A stretch of 44,325 nt of DNA, from contig JAEDIN010000004.1 in assembly GCA_016292445.1 (NCBI GenBank), positions 1 to 44,325 on the forward strand, given 5' to 3'. The notes under the pieces were generated by a model. The model searched no databases. It was not told the origin of the DNA and saw only the letters and a list, made by a program, of their open reading frames with translations. Positions 22,978 to 32,254 of this stretch are shown here, in pieces (position 1 is the stretch's first letter; each line of letters opens with the position of its first letter). This DNA is from Oscillospiraceae bacterium (lineage in GTDB: Bacteria > Bacillota > Clostridia > Oscillospirales > Oscillospiraceae). Made by a program: the position numbers and the translations under genes.

Positions 22978-23006
22978 TTGCTATCATCGATACCCTATGC
23001 TATAAT
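22978..23006 (+). promoter_or_regulatory. Promoter for murA
   Basis: TTGCTA (22978-22983), a 17-base spacer and a perfect TATAAT (23001-23006) with an upstream TG. A small GATGCG/CGCATC hairpin follows in the leader. Confidence 0.6.
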
Positions 23007-23050
23007 AACAAGCTGATGCGGGTGGGCGCATCACACGAAAGGTGTACCAA

Positions 23051-24355
23051 ATGGAAAAGTATGTGATTAAGGGCGGAAAGCCTCTTCAGGGCGAAGTTGA
23101 TATAAGCGGAGCAAAAAACGCAGCGGTTGCAATAATTCCCGCCGCACTTATGGTTGACGGCGTCTGCCGCATTGAGAATATGCCGCAGATTAGCGATACC
23201 GATATGCTCCTGACCATCCTCACTCATCTCGGTGCGGAGGTCAAGCTCATCAACGGTTCCACGATAGAAATTGACAGTCGTAATGTAAAATTCTCCGATG
23301 CGCCCTTTGATCTTATGCGTAAGATCCGTGCGTCATATTATCTCATCGGTGCAATGCTCAGCCGCTTCGGAAGCGCAAAGACCACTATGCCCGGCGGCTG
23401 CAACTTTGGCGTTAGGCCGATAGACCAGCATATCAAGGGTATGAACGCACTCGGCGCGGATATTGAAGTCAGAAACGGCTTTGTTTATGCCGAGGCACCC
23501 GACGGCAGACTCCACGGTGCAAAGATTTATCTTGATAAGGTCTCCGTCGGCGCAACCATGAATATCATTCTTGCCGCAACCCTGGCGACCGGCAGGACTA
23601 TTATAGAGAATGCAGCCCGTGAGCCGCATATAGTTGACCTTGCAAACTTCTTAAACTCCATGGGAGCGGATATCCGCGGCGCAGGCACGGATACCATCAA
23701 GGTAAACGGCGTTGATAAGCTCCACGGCGGCAGCTATTCCATTATTCCTGACCAGATCGAGGCTGGCACCTACATGGTAGCAGCGGCCGCAACGGGCGGA
23801 GAAGTGCTCATTAAGAATGTCATTCCCAAGCACCTTGACTGCATCTCCGCAAAGCTGCGCGAGACCGGCACGATAGTTCTCGAGTATGAGGATTCCGTGC
23901 TTGTAAAGGGCAACGGAAATCTGCGCAAGGCAAATATCAAGACCCTGCCGTATCCCGGCTTCCCGACCGATATGCAGCCGCAGATGGGCGCACTTTTGTG
24001 TATGGCAAACGGAACCTCGGTCATCACCGAGGGTATTTACGATAACCGCTTTAAGTATGTCAATGAGCTTCGCAAAATGGGCGCAGATGTACAGGTGGAC
24101 GGCAGAATAGCGATTTTTGAAGGTAGAGCAAAGCTTACCGGTGCACCCGTCATGGCTTGCGACCTCAGAGCAGGCGCGGCAATTGTCATTGCGGGCCTGT
24201 GCGCAAGCGGCACTACCGAGATAGAGGACATTCACTTTATCGAGAGGGGATACGAAAACTTTGTAGGAAAGCTTCGTGCATTGGGCGCGGATATCTCCAT
24301 TGTTGATTTCCCTGACGAACCCGATATTCACGAAAAGGTAATTGCAATAGGTTAA
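23051..24355 (+). CDS. murA: UDP-N-acetylglucosamine 1-carboxyvinyltransferase
   Basis: First committed step of peptidoglycan synthesis: transfers enolpyruvate from PEP to UDP-GlcNAc. Its 434 residues match the family. Visible features are the N-terminal SGAKNAAVAIIPAAL (19-33), the active-site loop PGGCNFGVRPID with Cys117, which is the residue fosfomycin alkylates, and YPGFPTDMQPQ (about 301-311). The Cys predicts sensitivity rather than intrinsic resistance to fosfomycin. The ATG at 23051 is chosen over an upstream GTG because of AAAGGTG eight bases before. Only three bases separate it from walJ. Confidence 0.96.
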   Translation: MEKYVIKGGKPLQGEVDISGAKNAAVAIIPAALMVDGVCRIENMPQISDTDMLLTILTHLGAEVKLINGSTIEIDSRNVKFSDAPFDLMRKIRASYYLIGAMLSRFGSAKTTMPGGCNFGVRPIDQHIKGMNALGADIEVRNGFVYAEAPDGRLHGAKIYLDKVSVGATMNIILAATLATGRTIIENAAREPHIVDLANFLNSMGADIRGAGTDTIKVNGVDKLHGGSYSIIPDQIEAGTYMVAAAATGGEVLIKNVIPKHLDCISAKLRETGTIVLEYEDSVLVKGNGNLRKANIKTLPYPGFPTDMQPQMGALLCMANGTSVITEGIYDNRFKYVNELRKMGADVQVDGRIAIFEGRAKLTGAPVMACDLRAGAAIVIAGLCASGTTEIEDIHFIERGYENFVGKLRALGADISIVDFPDEPDIHEKVIAIG

Positions 24356-24358
24356 AAC

Positions 24359-25144
24359 ATGCGTATAGTAACTTTTGCCAGCGGCTCGACAGGAAACTGC
24401 AGCCTTATATCCGACGGCGGAGCGAATATACTTATAGATGCGGGGATCTCCATGCGCAGAACGGTTGCTGCCCTGAACGAGCTTGGACTATCTCCGCAGG
24501 ATTTATGCGGAGTGCTCATCACACATGAGCACTCCGATCACATATCCGGGCTTTCCATGCTTGCAAAGCATCATAATATAAGTATATTTGCCCCAGCTGC
24601 GCTCTGCGAGGTGCTTTGCGCCGTGAAGCCGGAGCTCAAAAACCGTTTAGACAGCGTACCCGTGAATGAAACTTTCGGCATGGGCGACATCGAAGTCAGA
24701 GCTTTTCGCACACCTCACGACTCAAAATACAGCGTCGGCTACCGCTTTGAGGGCAGCTCATCCATCGCATTTGCAACCGATACCGGCAGCTTGACCGACG
24801 AGCTTGTTCTGGGCTTAGAGGGTGCTGAGCTTGCGCTTATCGAAGCAAATCATGACATAGAGATGCTCAAAAAAGGTCCGTATCCCTATTTTTTGAAGCG
24901 GAGGATTTTATCCGACAGAGGTCATCTTTCAAATGATGACTGTGCAAAACTTGCCTTGTATCTTGCAAAATCCGGTACAAAGGATATAATATTAGGGCAT
25001 CTGAGCCGTGAAAACAACACACCTCAGACGGCTTTGGATGCCGTAAACGCGGCAATATGCGGCGAAAGCGTTGAGCTTCATGTCGCGCCGATGGATAAAA
25101 TGCTTGCCATAAGTGTGGGGGATAGCGTAGAATGCTTAATATAA
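24359..25144 (+). CDS. walJ: WalJ/YycJ-type metallo-beta-lactamase fold hydrolase
   Basis: A 261-residue metal-dependent hydrolase. The metal site THEHSDH (54-60) and the later Asp/His (FATDTGS, GHLS) are present. The first residues FASGSTGNCSLI are characteristic of the YycJ/WalJ group, linked in Bacilli to the WalKR cell-wall system and to coordination of division with replication; its substrate is not settled. Here it lies between murA and rlmH, a common order in Clostridia. It overlaps rlmH by 13 bases. Confidence 0.9.
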   Translation: MRIVTFASGSTGNCSLISDGGANILIDAGISMRRTVAALNELGLSPQDLCGVLITHEHSDHISGLSMLAKHHNISIFAPAALCEVLCAVKPELKNRLDSVPVNETFGMGDIEVRAFRTPHDSKYSVGYRFEGSSSIAFATDTGSLTDELVLGLEGAELALIEANHDIEMLKKGPYPYFLKRRILSDRGHLSNDDCAKLALYLAKSGTKDIILGHLSRENNTPQTALDAVNAAICGESVELHVAPMDKMLAISVGDSVECLI

Positions 25145-25614
25145 AGCTCATATGCGTCGGAAAACTGCGTGAAAAGTTTTATATCGAAGCGTTTAATGAA
25201 TACTCACGCAGACTCGGAGCTTACTGCAAATTCGAGTGTGTCGAGCTAAACGAGATTAAACTCGGTGACAAGCCCTCGGATAAGGAAATACAGAATGCAC
25301 TTACGAGGGAAAGTGCCGATATTGAAAAAGCAATACCCAAGGATGCGTATGTCATAGCTATGTGTGTGGGTGCAAAGCAGCTCAAAAGCGAGCAGCTTGC
25401 CGAGAAGATAAATGCCCTCGCCTTGTCCGGCAGGGGAAAGATATGCTTCCTTATAGGCGGCTCTTTCGGAATGTCCGAGAGCATAAAGCAGCAAGCGGAT
25501 ATGCGGCTCGGCATGAGTGAAATGACCTTTCCGCATCATCTGGCGAGAGTTATGCTTGCCGAGCAGATCTACCGCAGCTTCAAAATAATCGAGGGCTCGC
25601 GTTATCATAAGTAA
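25132..25614 (+). CDS. rlmH: 23S rRNA (pseudouridine1915-N3)-methyltransferase RlmH
   Basis: A 160-residue SPOUT methyltransferase that modifies pseudouridine 1915 in helix 69 of 23S rRNA. The whole family pattern is visible: N-terminal IKLICVGKLREKFY, central FLIGGSFGMSESIKQQAD with the SAM-binding knot, and C-terminal MTFPHHLARVMLAEQIYR followed by GSRYHK. It starts within walJ. Confidence 0.97.
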   Translation: MLNIKLICVGKLREKFYIEAFNEYSRRLGAYCKFECVELNEIKLGDKPSDKEIQNALTRESADIEKAIPKDAYVIAMCVGAKQLKSEQLAEKINALALSGRGKICFLIGGSFGMSESIKQQADMRLGMSEMTFPHHLARVMLAEQIYRSFKIIEGSRYHK

Positions 25615-25630
25615 ATGAAGGGGTTATCAT

Positions 25631-25951
25631 ATGGAAGATAATATTAAGCTTGAATGGGGCAGAAGAATAACCGGAAAGCTGCTTGATACTTGGCCTAAGG
25701 ATGAAAACGGCGAGCTTGTCGAGCCTGTATTTCTCACGCACTGCACAAGTTTTGACATGAACGACGAGATGATCGTGAATCTTCTCGAGGCCTATAATAT
25801 CCCCTGTGTAAGACAATACCCGAACGACGGCGATTTCGGCAGACTGATCCTCGGAATGAGCGGTCCGGGTGTTGATATATATGTTCCTATGACACAATAT
25901 GAAGACGCTGTCAATTTAACGGAAGGGAGCGCAGAATATGAGGAATTATAA
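25631..25951 (+). CDS. Small DUF2007-like protein
   Basis: A 106-residue acidic soluble protein. The central part (FDMNDEMIVNLLEAYNIPCV, then a Gly-rich strand and VDIYVPMTQYEDAVNLTEG) has the alpha-beta pattern of DUF2007 'putative signal transducing' proteins, which resemble a PII-like half domain. This is a fold-level guess. The end of the gene overlaps pgm by 14 bases, which makes it a real, translated gene. Confidence 0.75.
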   Translation: MEDNIKLEWGRRITGKLLDTWPKDENGELVEPVFLTHCTSFDMNDEMIVNLLEAYNIPCVRQYPNDGDFGRLILGMSGPGVDIYVPMTQYEDAVNLTEGSAEYEEL

Positions 25952-27665
25952 GGAAGAATACCAGCTTTGGCTTGACAGCCCGAATCTCAGCGAAAAGGAG
26001 TGGGAGGAGCTCAAGTCGATAGCCGACGATGAGAAGGAAATTGAAAGCCGCTTTTTCGCACCGCTCGAGTTCGGTACGGCAGGACTCAGAGGCACTATGA
26101 AGCTCGGACTTCACCAGATGAATGTCCATGTCATTCGCCACGCAACTCAGGCCTTTGCAAATGTAATAAAAGCCGAAGGCACCGAGGCAATGGAAAAGGG
26201 TATTGCCATTTGCTTTGACTGCCGCAATAACAGTGAGCTGTTTGCTCATGAGGCAGCCTGCATCATGGCGGCAAACGGCATTCATGTACGCATTTTCGAT
26301 GCTCTGCGCCCCACGCCGGAGCTGAGCTTTGCCGTGCGTCATTACGGCACGACCGCGGGACTTAATATCACCGCAAGCCACAATCCCAAGGAGTATAACG
26401 GCTACAAGGTCTATTGGTCTGACGGTGCTCAGCTTCCCCCGCAGCACGCTGCCGCAATTGCCGAGCAGATGAATAGAATCGATATCTTCCGTGATTTCGT
26501 CACCTGCGACTTTGACGAGGCGGTTGCCGACGGCAGAATAGAAATGATAGGAGCGGAAACTGACGAGGCATATTTAAACTGCGTTTTGGAACAGGCTATA
26601 AATAAGAAAGTCGTTGCAAGTGTTGCCGATAAACTCAAGATAGTCTACACTCCGTTCCACGGCGCGGGCTACAAGCTTGTTCCCGAGGCACTCAAACGCC
26701 TTGGAATTACAAAGCTTTATCCCGTCAAGGAGCAGATGGTGCTTGACGGGAATTTCCCCACGGTCGAAAGCCCGAACCCCGAAAATCCCGAGGGCTTTTA
26801 CCTCGCTGTTGCACTGGCAAAGGAAGTCGGCAGCGATTTGATAATCGGCACAGACCCGGACTCGGACCGCATCGGCGTTATGGTGCGTGACGGTGACGAT
26901 TATGTCTCCGTTACCGGCAATCAGCTCGGCGTTCTGCTGCTCGACTATATCATAGTTGCCCGTCGTGAAGCAGGTACTCTGCCCGAAAATGCGGGTGCGG
27001 TTAAGAGCATCGTTACCACCGAGATGGCAAAGGTCGTTGCCGAAACGAACGGCATTCATTTCGAGGATACCTTTACCGGATTCAAGTTCATGGCTGAGCG
27101 CGTTGCCGAGTGGGAAAAAGCCGGCAGCTATGAGTATATCTTTGCCTACGAGGAAAGCTATGGCTACATGATGGGCGACTATGTCCGCGATAAGGACGCT
27201 GTTACGGCATCGATGATGGTCGCAGAGATGGCGGCATATTACTTTGCCAAAGGCATGAATCTCAAGCAGGCAATGGAGAGCCTGTACGAAAAGTACGGCT
27301 ATTACGCAGAGCGTACACTCAATCTTGTTATGCCCGGTCTTGACGGCATTGAGAAAATGAAGAATCTTATGGCAGAGCTTCGCAGTGAGCCGCCGAAGTT
27401 CATTTCCGGAACGGAAGTTTTCTGCATTCGCGACTACTCCTGCGGCGATCTTATTGTTCCCAAGCTCGGTGTTATGGGTCAAACCAAAATCAAGGGTTCA
27501 AATGTTCTGTATTTTGAACTCGCCGACGAGACCGCTTTCATAGTAAGACCCTCCGGTACTGAGCCCAAGGTCAAGGTATATATCCTTACAAAGGGCGAGA
27601 ATAAGGCCGAGTGTGACGAAAAGATAGCAAAATATACCGAATATGCCGAAACACTCAGAAGATGA
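25938..27665 (+). CDS. Phospho-sugar mutase (phosphoglucomutase/phosphomannomutase)
   Basis: A 575-residue enzyme that interconverts hexose 1- and 6-phosphates, feeding glycolysis or glycan precursors. The four domains are marked by ITASHNP with phospho-Ser147 (144-150), the metal loop DPDSDR (306-311), the sugar-specificity loop YEESYG (about 412-417) and the phosphate loop RPSGTEPKVKVY near the C-terminus. The length is that of the alpha-D-phosphohexomutase type found in Bacilli (PgcA-like). Ribosome site GAAGGGAG. Its end overlaps the chromate transporter gene by 4 bases. Confidence 0.95.
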   Translation: MRNYKEEYQLWLDSPNLSEKEWEELKSIADDEKEIESRFFAPLEFGTAGLRGTMKLGLHQMNVHVIRHATQAFANVIKAEGTEAMEKGIAICFDCRNNSELFAHEAACIMAANGIHVRIFDALRPTPELSFAVRHYGTTAGLNITASHNPKEYNGYKVYWSDGAQLPPQHAAAIAEQMNRIDIFRDFVTCDFDEAVADGRIEMIGAETDEAYLNCVLEQAINKKVVASVADKLKIVYTPFHGAGYKLVPEALKRLGITKLYPVKEQMVLDGNFPTVESPNPENPEGFYLAVALAKEVGSDLIIGTDPDSDRIGVMVRDGDDYVSVTGNQLGVLLLDYIIVARREAGTLPENAGAVKSIVTTEMAKVVAETNGIHFEDTFTGFKFMAERVAEWEKAGSYEYIFAYEESYGYMMGDYVRDKDAVTASMMVAEMAAYYFAKGMNLKQAMESLYEKYGYYAERTLNLVMPGLDGIEKMKNLMAELRSEPPKFISGTEVFCIRDYSCGDLIVPKLGVMGQTKIKGSNVLYFELADETAFIVRPSGTEPKVKVYILTKGENKAECDEKIAKYTEYAETLRR

Positions 27666-28204
27666 AAGAGCTTCTTGACATTTTCATTGCCTCGTTCAAG
27701 GTCGGAATTATGACCTTCGGCGGCGGCTATGCAATGCTGCCCATACTCCAGCGCGAGGTAGTCGAAATTCGCAAATGGGTGACCGAGGAGGAGGTACTGG
27801 ACTATTACGCAATAGGTCAATGCCTGCCCGGCATAATAATGGTCAATACGATGATATTCATCGGACAGAAGCGAAGAGGGACTCTCGGCGGTATCGTTGC
27901 CGCACTCGGCACGGTTTTTCCTGCACTCCTCATCATTACGGTGATAGCCGCGGTTTTGAGCGGATTTGCCGAAGCACCGATTGTTAAAAGTGCCTTTGCG
28001 GGAATAAGAGTTTGCGTCTGCGTGCTGATTTTCAATGCCGTGGTAAAGCTTTGGAAAAGCTCGGTCATTGATTGGAAGTGCTTTGCAATATTCTTCACCG
28101 TTGCCGTCGGTTCACTGGTTACGGATATAACTCCCGTGGTGTTTGTCGTGGTCTCCGCGGTAGTCGGAATAGCTATAAGCTGCCTGGGGGTGAAGCGTAA
28201 ATGA
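27662..28204 (+). CDS. Chromate transporter half, N-terminal type
   Basis: A 180-residue membrane protein with about five to six segments, carrying the CHR signature FGGGYAMLPILQREVV (about 19-34). CHR proteins in Bacillota are often two half-size genes whose products work as a heterodimer. It overlaps pgm at the start and the second half at its end, each by 4 bases (ATGA). The natural substrate is unclear; chromate export is only one known activity of the family. Confidence 0.9.
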   Translation: MKELLDIFIASFKVGIMTFGGGYAMLPILQREVVEIRKWVTEEEVLDYYAIGQCLPGIIMVNTMIFIGQKRRGTLGGIVAALGTVFPALLIITVIAAVLSGFAEAPIVKSAFAGIRVCVCVLIFNAVVKLWKSSVIDWKCFAIFFTVAVGSLVTDITPVVFVVVSAVVGIAISCLGVKRK

Positions 28205-28773
28205 CAATACTTCGCCTTTGGTGGGAGTTTTTCAAAATCGGCCTGTTCTCGGTAGGCGGCGGCATGGCGACGCTTCCTTTTCTGTACGATATTTCCGACA
28301 GGACGGGCTGGTTTACCTATGATATGATAGCCGATATGCTCGCCGTTTCCGAATCCACCCCGGGACCTATCGGCATCAATATGGCGACCTACACCGGCTA
28401 TATTACGGCAGGCATACCGGGCTCCGTTGCGGCGACGATAGGCGTTATAACCCCCGGCATAATAATCGTGCTTCTTATCGTTGCGGTGCTTGACCGCTTC
28501 CGGAAAAACAAGTATGTTGAGGGCGCGTTTTACGGTCTGCGCCCTGCTTCAACCGGACTTATCGCTGCTGCCGGCGTACTTGTCATTCAGATAGCGTTAT
28601 TGAATGTAGACTTTTATAAAGCCAGCGGCAATATCGCAGATATCTTTAATTATAAAGCGATTATTCTTGCCGCTGTGCTCCTTGTGCTCACGAGGTGGTT
28701 TAAGCCTACAAAAAAGCTGCATCCGATATTATTCATCGTTGCCTCCGCAGCAGTCGGAATACTGATTTTTTAA
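28201..28773 (+). CDS. Chromate transporter half, C-terminal type
   Basis: A 190-residue membrane protein, the second CHR half. It has SVGGGMATLPFLYDIS (about 17-32) and TPGPIGINMATYTGY (about 54-68), typical of the family, and about five to six membrane segments. It starts on the stop of the first half. Its stop overlaps the ylbJ stop on the other strand, and the only terminator is downstream, inside ylbJ. Confidence 0.9.
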   Translation: MTILRLWWEFFKIGLFSVGGGMATLPFLYDISDRTGWFTYDMIADMLAVSESTPGPIGINMATYTGYITAGIPGSVAATIGVITPGIIIVLLIVAVLDRFRKNKYVEGAFYGLRPASTGLIAAAGVLVIQIALLNVDFYKASGNIADIFNYKAIILAAVLLVLTRWFKPTKKLHPILFIVASAAVGILIF

Positions 28774-29729
28774 AACATAACAGCCGCTCCGAGTAATGCC
28801 AGCGCGCTGCCGATGAGTGCAATTATAAACCGTCCGATAATATATCGGGCGGTTTTTATATCCGTTTTACCAAGCACGGAAAGCGTCTGAAAGTGTACCG
28901 ATACACCGCCCCAGCCTAAGATGAAAGCGGCAAGTGCAAGATTCAGAGGCTCTGGGCCTAATCCGTTCATAGCCCCGATACCGTTGCCAAGCTCCAATAT
29001 GCCGCAGAAAAAAGCGCGGCTCCAAATCAGCTCCATGCCGAAAACGGCGGAAAGGAGCTTTGCCGCCGCCGCAAAAACGCCGGTTTTCTCAAGTATTCCG
29101 GTCAAAACGGAAAAAGCAATGATAAAGCCGCAAATAGAAAGACAGGCATTTACGGAAGATTTAATTGCGTTTGTTAATGAAACGGCAAAACCGTGAGGTT
29201 TTAACTCGAGCGGCATGTTTTCAGACTTTTCGGTATCGTTCGGTGCAAAGATGATGCCGCCGACAACAGCGGCGATTATATGCACGGCATATAGAAAAAT
29301 GCCGATTGCCGAGGAGGAGAAAACTCCAATTCCCGCCGCACCGATTATGAACGACGGACCGGAGTTGTTGCAGAATATGAGCAGACTTTCCGCCTCTTTT
29401 TTTGAAACTGCACCCTTTTCTCTCAGCGAAGCTATGTAAGAAGCCCCCATGGGATAGCCTGCGGTAACACCGATGATAAACGCCGTACCGCCGCTGCCGG
29501 ACACATTGAACAGCCTTCTGCAAACAGGAGCAAATACCCTGCCCAGCCATTGTGCGAAGCCAAGCTCGCTTATGAGCTTTGTCGCAACGAAAAACGGAAA
29601 CAGCGTGGGAATAATAAGCCCAGCGCACATTTTTAAGCCCTCTGCCGCCGAATCCGATGCAATGTCCGGATATGCGACGAGGGAGGTGAAAAACATCAGC
29701 GCACAGGCAATCGAAATGGATTTTTTCAC
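28770..29729 (-). CDS. ylbJ: Sporulation integral membrane protein YlbJ
   Basis: A membrane protein of about 319 residues with roughly eight segments and the nucleoside-recognition-like (Gate) repeats of the YlbJ/SpmA/SpmB group: GLIIPTLFPFFVATKLI, TAGYPMGA, CNNSGPSFIIGA. In B. subtilis YlbJ is made in the mother cell and is needed for a normal spore. The GTG at 29729 is preferred: AAGGAG is nine bases away, against three for the ATG at 29735, and the ATG at 29750 has no site. A TATAAA-N14-CATAGCTT just upstream is a weak match to a sporulation sigma-E promoter. It is divergent from yqfC, another mother-cell gene. Confidence 0.85.
   Translation of the reverse strand: MKKSISIACALMFFTSLVAYPDIASDSAAEGLKMCAGLIIPTLFPFFVATKLISELGFAQWLGRVFAPVCRRLFNVSGSGGTAFIIGVTAGYPMGASYIASLREKGAVSKKEAESLLIFCNNSGPSFIIGAAGIGVFSSSAIGIFLYAVHIIAAVVGGIIFAPNDTEKSENMPLELKPHGFAVSLTNAIKSSVNACLSICGFIIAFSVLTGILEKTGVFAAAAKLLSAVFGMELIWSRAFFCGILELGNGIGAMNGLGPEPLNLALAAFILGWGGVSVHFQTLSVLGKTDIKTARYIIGRFIIALIGSALALLGAAVMF
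28827..28858 (+). terminator. Terminator for the chromate transporter mRNA, inside ylbJ
   Basis: A 13-bp stem with one G-U pair, AAACCGTCCGATA (28827-28839) and TATCGGGCGGTTT (28843-28855), a 3-base loop and a T-run. It lies within the coding 3' part of the convergent ylbJ gene (its RYIIGRF codons). Confidence 0.75.
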
Positions 29730-29797
29730 CGGCATCAACTCCTTGTCCATGTATTAAGCTATGTGCAAAAACATAGATTTATACAGCGGGAGGTGGT

Positions 29798-30076
29798 ATG
29801 CCAATGGGCAAGATGAAGGATAAGGCGGAGCTTTTGGCAGACAGACTTGAGCTGCCGTCGGATGCCCTTGCAGGAACGGCGAAGCTGACCGTAAACGGCA
29901 GACGCAGGGTTCTGATAGAAAACCACTGCGGAATAATCACATATGAAGACACGGTGATAGCGGTGGATTGCGGCGGCATGAAAACCGTTATCCGCGGAGA
30001 CGATTTGAGCCTCGGCGCAATGGATAAGCAGGATATGCTTATAACAGGCAGAATACTTTCAATTGAGTTTGAGTAG
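29798..30076 (+). CDS. yqfC: Sporulation protein YqfC
   Basis: A 92-residue member of the YabP/YqfC family, with the characteristic IENHCGIITYEDTVIAVD (about 39-56) and MLITGRILSIEF at the end. In Bacillus it is a sigma-E-controlled mother-cell protein with no known reaction. It heads the run to recO and is divergent from ylbJ. An upstream ATG (29804) is also possible, as GGGAGGTGG precedes both. Confidence 0.93.
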   Translation: MPMGKMKDKAELLADRLELPSDALAGTAKLTVNGRRRVLIENHCGIITYEDTVIAVDCGGMKTVIRGDDLSLGAMDKQDMLITGRILSIEFE

Positions 30077-30083
30077 GTGTAGA

Positions 30084-31253
30084 ATGAAAAAGCTATATGA
30101 TCTTGCCCGCGGAACGGTAAGACTTGAAATAAGCGGGGCACAGCCGGAGAAGCTCCTGAACTTTTGCGCGGAAAACGGCATAGAGTTTTGGGATACAAGC
30201 CCTAAAACGGACTTTTGCGTACAAATTACGGTGCACGCGTCGAATTATCCGCTTCTCCGGTCGCAAAACGGGAGAAACTGCTGCGAGATACGCCTTATCG
30301 CTGCAAGAGGCGGCAAAAGCATCAGCCGCTCAATGCGCAGAAGATACGCTCTGTGCATAGGAATGGGGCTGTGCATAGTGTTGCTTGCATTTTCATCGCT
30401 TTTTGTTTGGCGGATAGAAATTGAGGGCAATGACAAGCTGAGCGACGGTGCTATACTAAGGGCGTTGTCCGAATGCGGAGTGCGAAACGGCGTTTTCTGG
30501 CCGTCGCTATCCTCCGATGAGGTGCGCAATGATATGCTGATGAAGCTGCCGGACATATCGTGGCTAAGCGTGAATGTCCATAATTCCCGTGCAGAGGTAG
30601 TTATCCACGAGCGAATAAATAAGCCCGAGATAGTTGACGAGTCGGGGTATACCGATATCTGCGCGGCGAAGGCAGGGTATATAACAAAGCTGTCCGTTTT
30701 AGAGGGCAAGGCACTTGTTGCCGTGGGCGACACGGTATCAAAGGGCGATACGCTCATAAGCGGTACAATGGACAGTGAAACTGCAGACGACCGCCATGTG
30801 CACGCCATGGGTACGGTTCAGGCACGCACCTGGTATGAGATAAACGCACAAACACCTCTGTATGAGACAGTCAAAGGAGAAAAAAAGCACAGTAAGTCGA
30901 AATATTCGCTTGTATTCGGCAAAAAACGCATAAAAATTTCGGCAGACAGTAGAAATATCAGCTCAAGCTGTGATAAAATAAATAAATTGAGGTACGCATC
31001 GTTTGGCGAAGCATTTATGCTTCCTGTGGGAATAATAAAAGAAGAGTGTACCGAGTACGAGCTTTATAAGCAAAGGATAGACGAAAATGCGGCTGTCGAG
31101 CGGTTAAAGCAAAATCTTTTGGCGGAGCTTAAACGCCGTATCGGCGACGGGAGCATAATCACATCTTCGTTTTCAGTTTCAAAGGACGAGAGTATTCTCA
31201 CCGTGACCTTGAGAGCGGAGTGCGTTGAAGATATAGGAGTACAGTATGATTGA
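30084..31253 (+). CDS. yqfD: Sporulation protein YqfD
   Basis: A 389-residue protein with a soluble N-terminal ~80 residues, one membrane segment (about 84-106) and a large external part that includes a POTRA-like stretch (IEIEGNDKLSDGAI onward) and a conserved KAGYITKLSVLEGKALVAVG region, all typical of YqfD. It is a mother-cell sporulation protein in Bacilli. The ATG at 30084 has a TAGGTG site and is favoured over the frame's earlier start. The gene overlaps phoH by 8 bases. Confidence 0.92.
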   Translation: MKKLYDLARGTVRLEISGAQPEKLLNFCAENGIEFWDTSPKTDFCVQITVHASNYPLLRSQNGRNCCEIRLIAARGGKSISRSMRRRYALCIGMGLCIVLLAFSSLFVWRIEIEGNDKLSDGAILRALSECGVRNGVFWPSLSSDEVRNDMLMKLPDISWLSVNVHNSRAEVVIHERINKPEIVDESGYTDICAAKAGYITKLSVLEGKALVAVGDTVSKGDTLISGTMDSETADDRHVHAMGTVQARTWYEINAQTPLYETVKGEKKHSKSKYSLVFGKKRIKISADSRNISSSCDKINKLRYASFGEAFMLPVGIIKEECTEYELYKQRIDENAAVERLKQNLLAELKRRIGDGSIITSSFSVSKDESILTVTLRAECVEDIGVQYD

Positions 31254-32253
31254 AAGAACGATAGAAGTCGAAAGAATGGAGCATGTTATAAGCGTGTTCG
31301 GCTCATTCGATCAGAACTTGAGAATTATCGAAACCGAGCTTGAGGTCAAGGTCATCGACCGCGACAACAAAATACACATCTGCGGCGAGGCGGAGAGCGT
31401 GATGCTCGCCGAGAAGGCAATAAACGGGCTTTTGACGCTTGCCATGCGCGGAGAGAGCATCGACGCGCAGAATGTGCGCTACATTCTGAAGCTGGTCTCC
31501 GAGGGCAAGGAGTCAAAGATTGACGAGCTTGCAAGCGATGTAGTGTGCATAACCGCAAAGGGAAAGCCTGTTAAGGCAAAAACACTGGGTCAAAAGACCT
31601 ATTGCGACGCAATTGCGAATAACACCATTACCCTCGGTATCGGACCTGCCGGCACAGGCAAAACCTATCTTGCGGTAGCAGCTGCTGTAGCGGCGTTCAG
31701 GGCAGAGCAGGTAAACAGGATAATCCTGACCCGTCCTGCTGTAGAGGCCGGTGAAAGGCTCGGCTTTTTGCCCGGCGATCTGCAAAGCAAGGTAGACCCG
31801 TACCTCAGACCGCTGTATGACGCGCTGTTTGATATGCTTGGTGCAGATACCTATCAGAAGTACCTCGAGCGGGGCAATATCGAGGTTGCACCGCTTGCAT
31901 ATATGCGAGGAAGAACCCTTGACGACAGCTTTATCATCCTCGACGAGGCGCAGAACACCTCCAGAGAGCAGATGAAAATGTTCCTCACGAGAATAGGCTT
32001 TGGCTCAAAGGTGGTCATAACCGGCGATATAACGCAGATCGACCTGCCGGAGGACAAGGTGAGCGGTCTTAAAATCGCAATGAAGGTGCTTGAGGGTATT
32101 GACGATATTTCAATATGCAGGCTCACCGGAGCGGATGTCGTTCGCCATCAGCTTGTACAGAAAATAATCGAGGCATACGAGGTGTACGATAAGAAAAACC
32201 CGCCTGAGACGGCGAAGAAGCCTGTCGGAGCATATAGAAGAAAGAAGCCTTAA
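31246..32253 (+). CDS. phoH: PhoH family ATPase
   Basis: A 335-residue cytoplasmic ATPase. It has an N-terminal KH-like part (IERTIEVERMEHVISVFG...), the Walker A loop GPAGTGKT (133-140), the Walker B FIILDEAQNTS (about 225-235) and ITGDITQIDLP. PhoH proteins are thought to act with YbeY in RNA processing, and ybeY follows one base later. The reaction in vivo is unknown. Confidence 0.95.
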   Translation: MIERTIEVERMEHVISVFGSFDQNLRIIETELEVKVIDRDNKIHICGEAESVMLAEKAINGLLTLAMRGESIDAQNVRYILKLVSEGKESKIDELASDVVCITAKGKPVKAKTLGQKTYCDAIANNTITLGIGPAGTGKTYLAVAAAVAAFRAEQVNRIILTRPAVEAGERLGFLPGDLQSKVDPYLRPLYDALFDMLGADTYQKYLERGNIEVAPLAYMRGRTLDDSFIILDEAQNTSREQMKMFLTRIGFGSKVVITGDITQIDLPEDKVSGLKIAMKVLEGIDDISICRLTGADVVRHQLVQKIIEAYEVYDKKNPPETAKKPVGAYRRKKP

Positions 32254-32254
32254 A

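Noticed and set aside
23651..24331. 226-codon frame antisense to murA
   Set aside because: A shadow frame of a fully supported gene; similar long shadows occur opposite other coding regions here because of codon bias.
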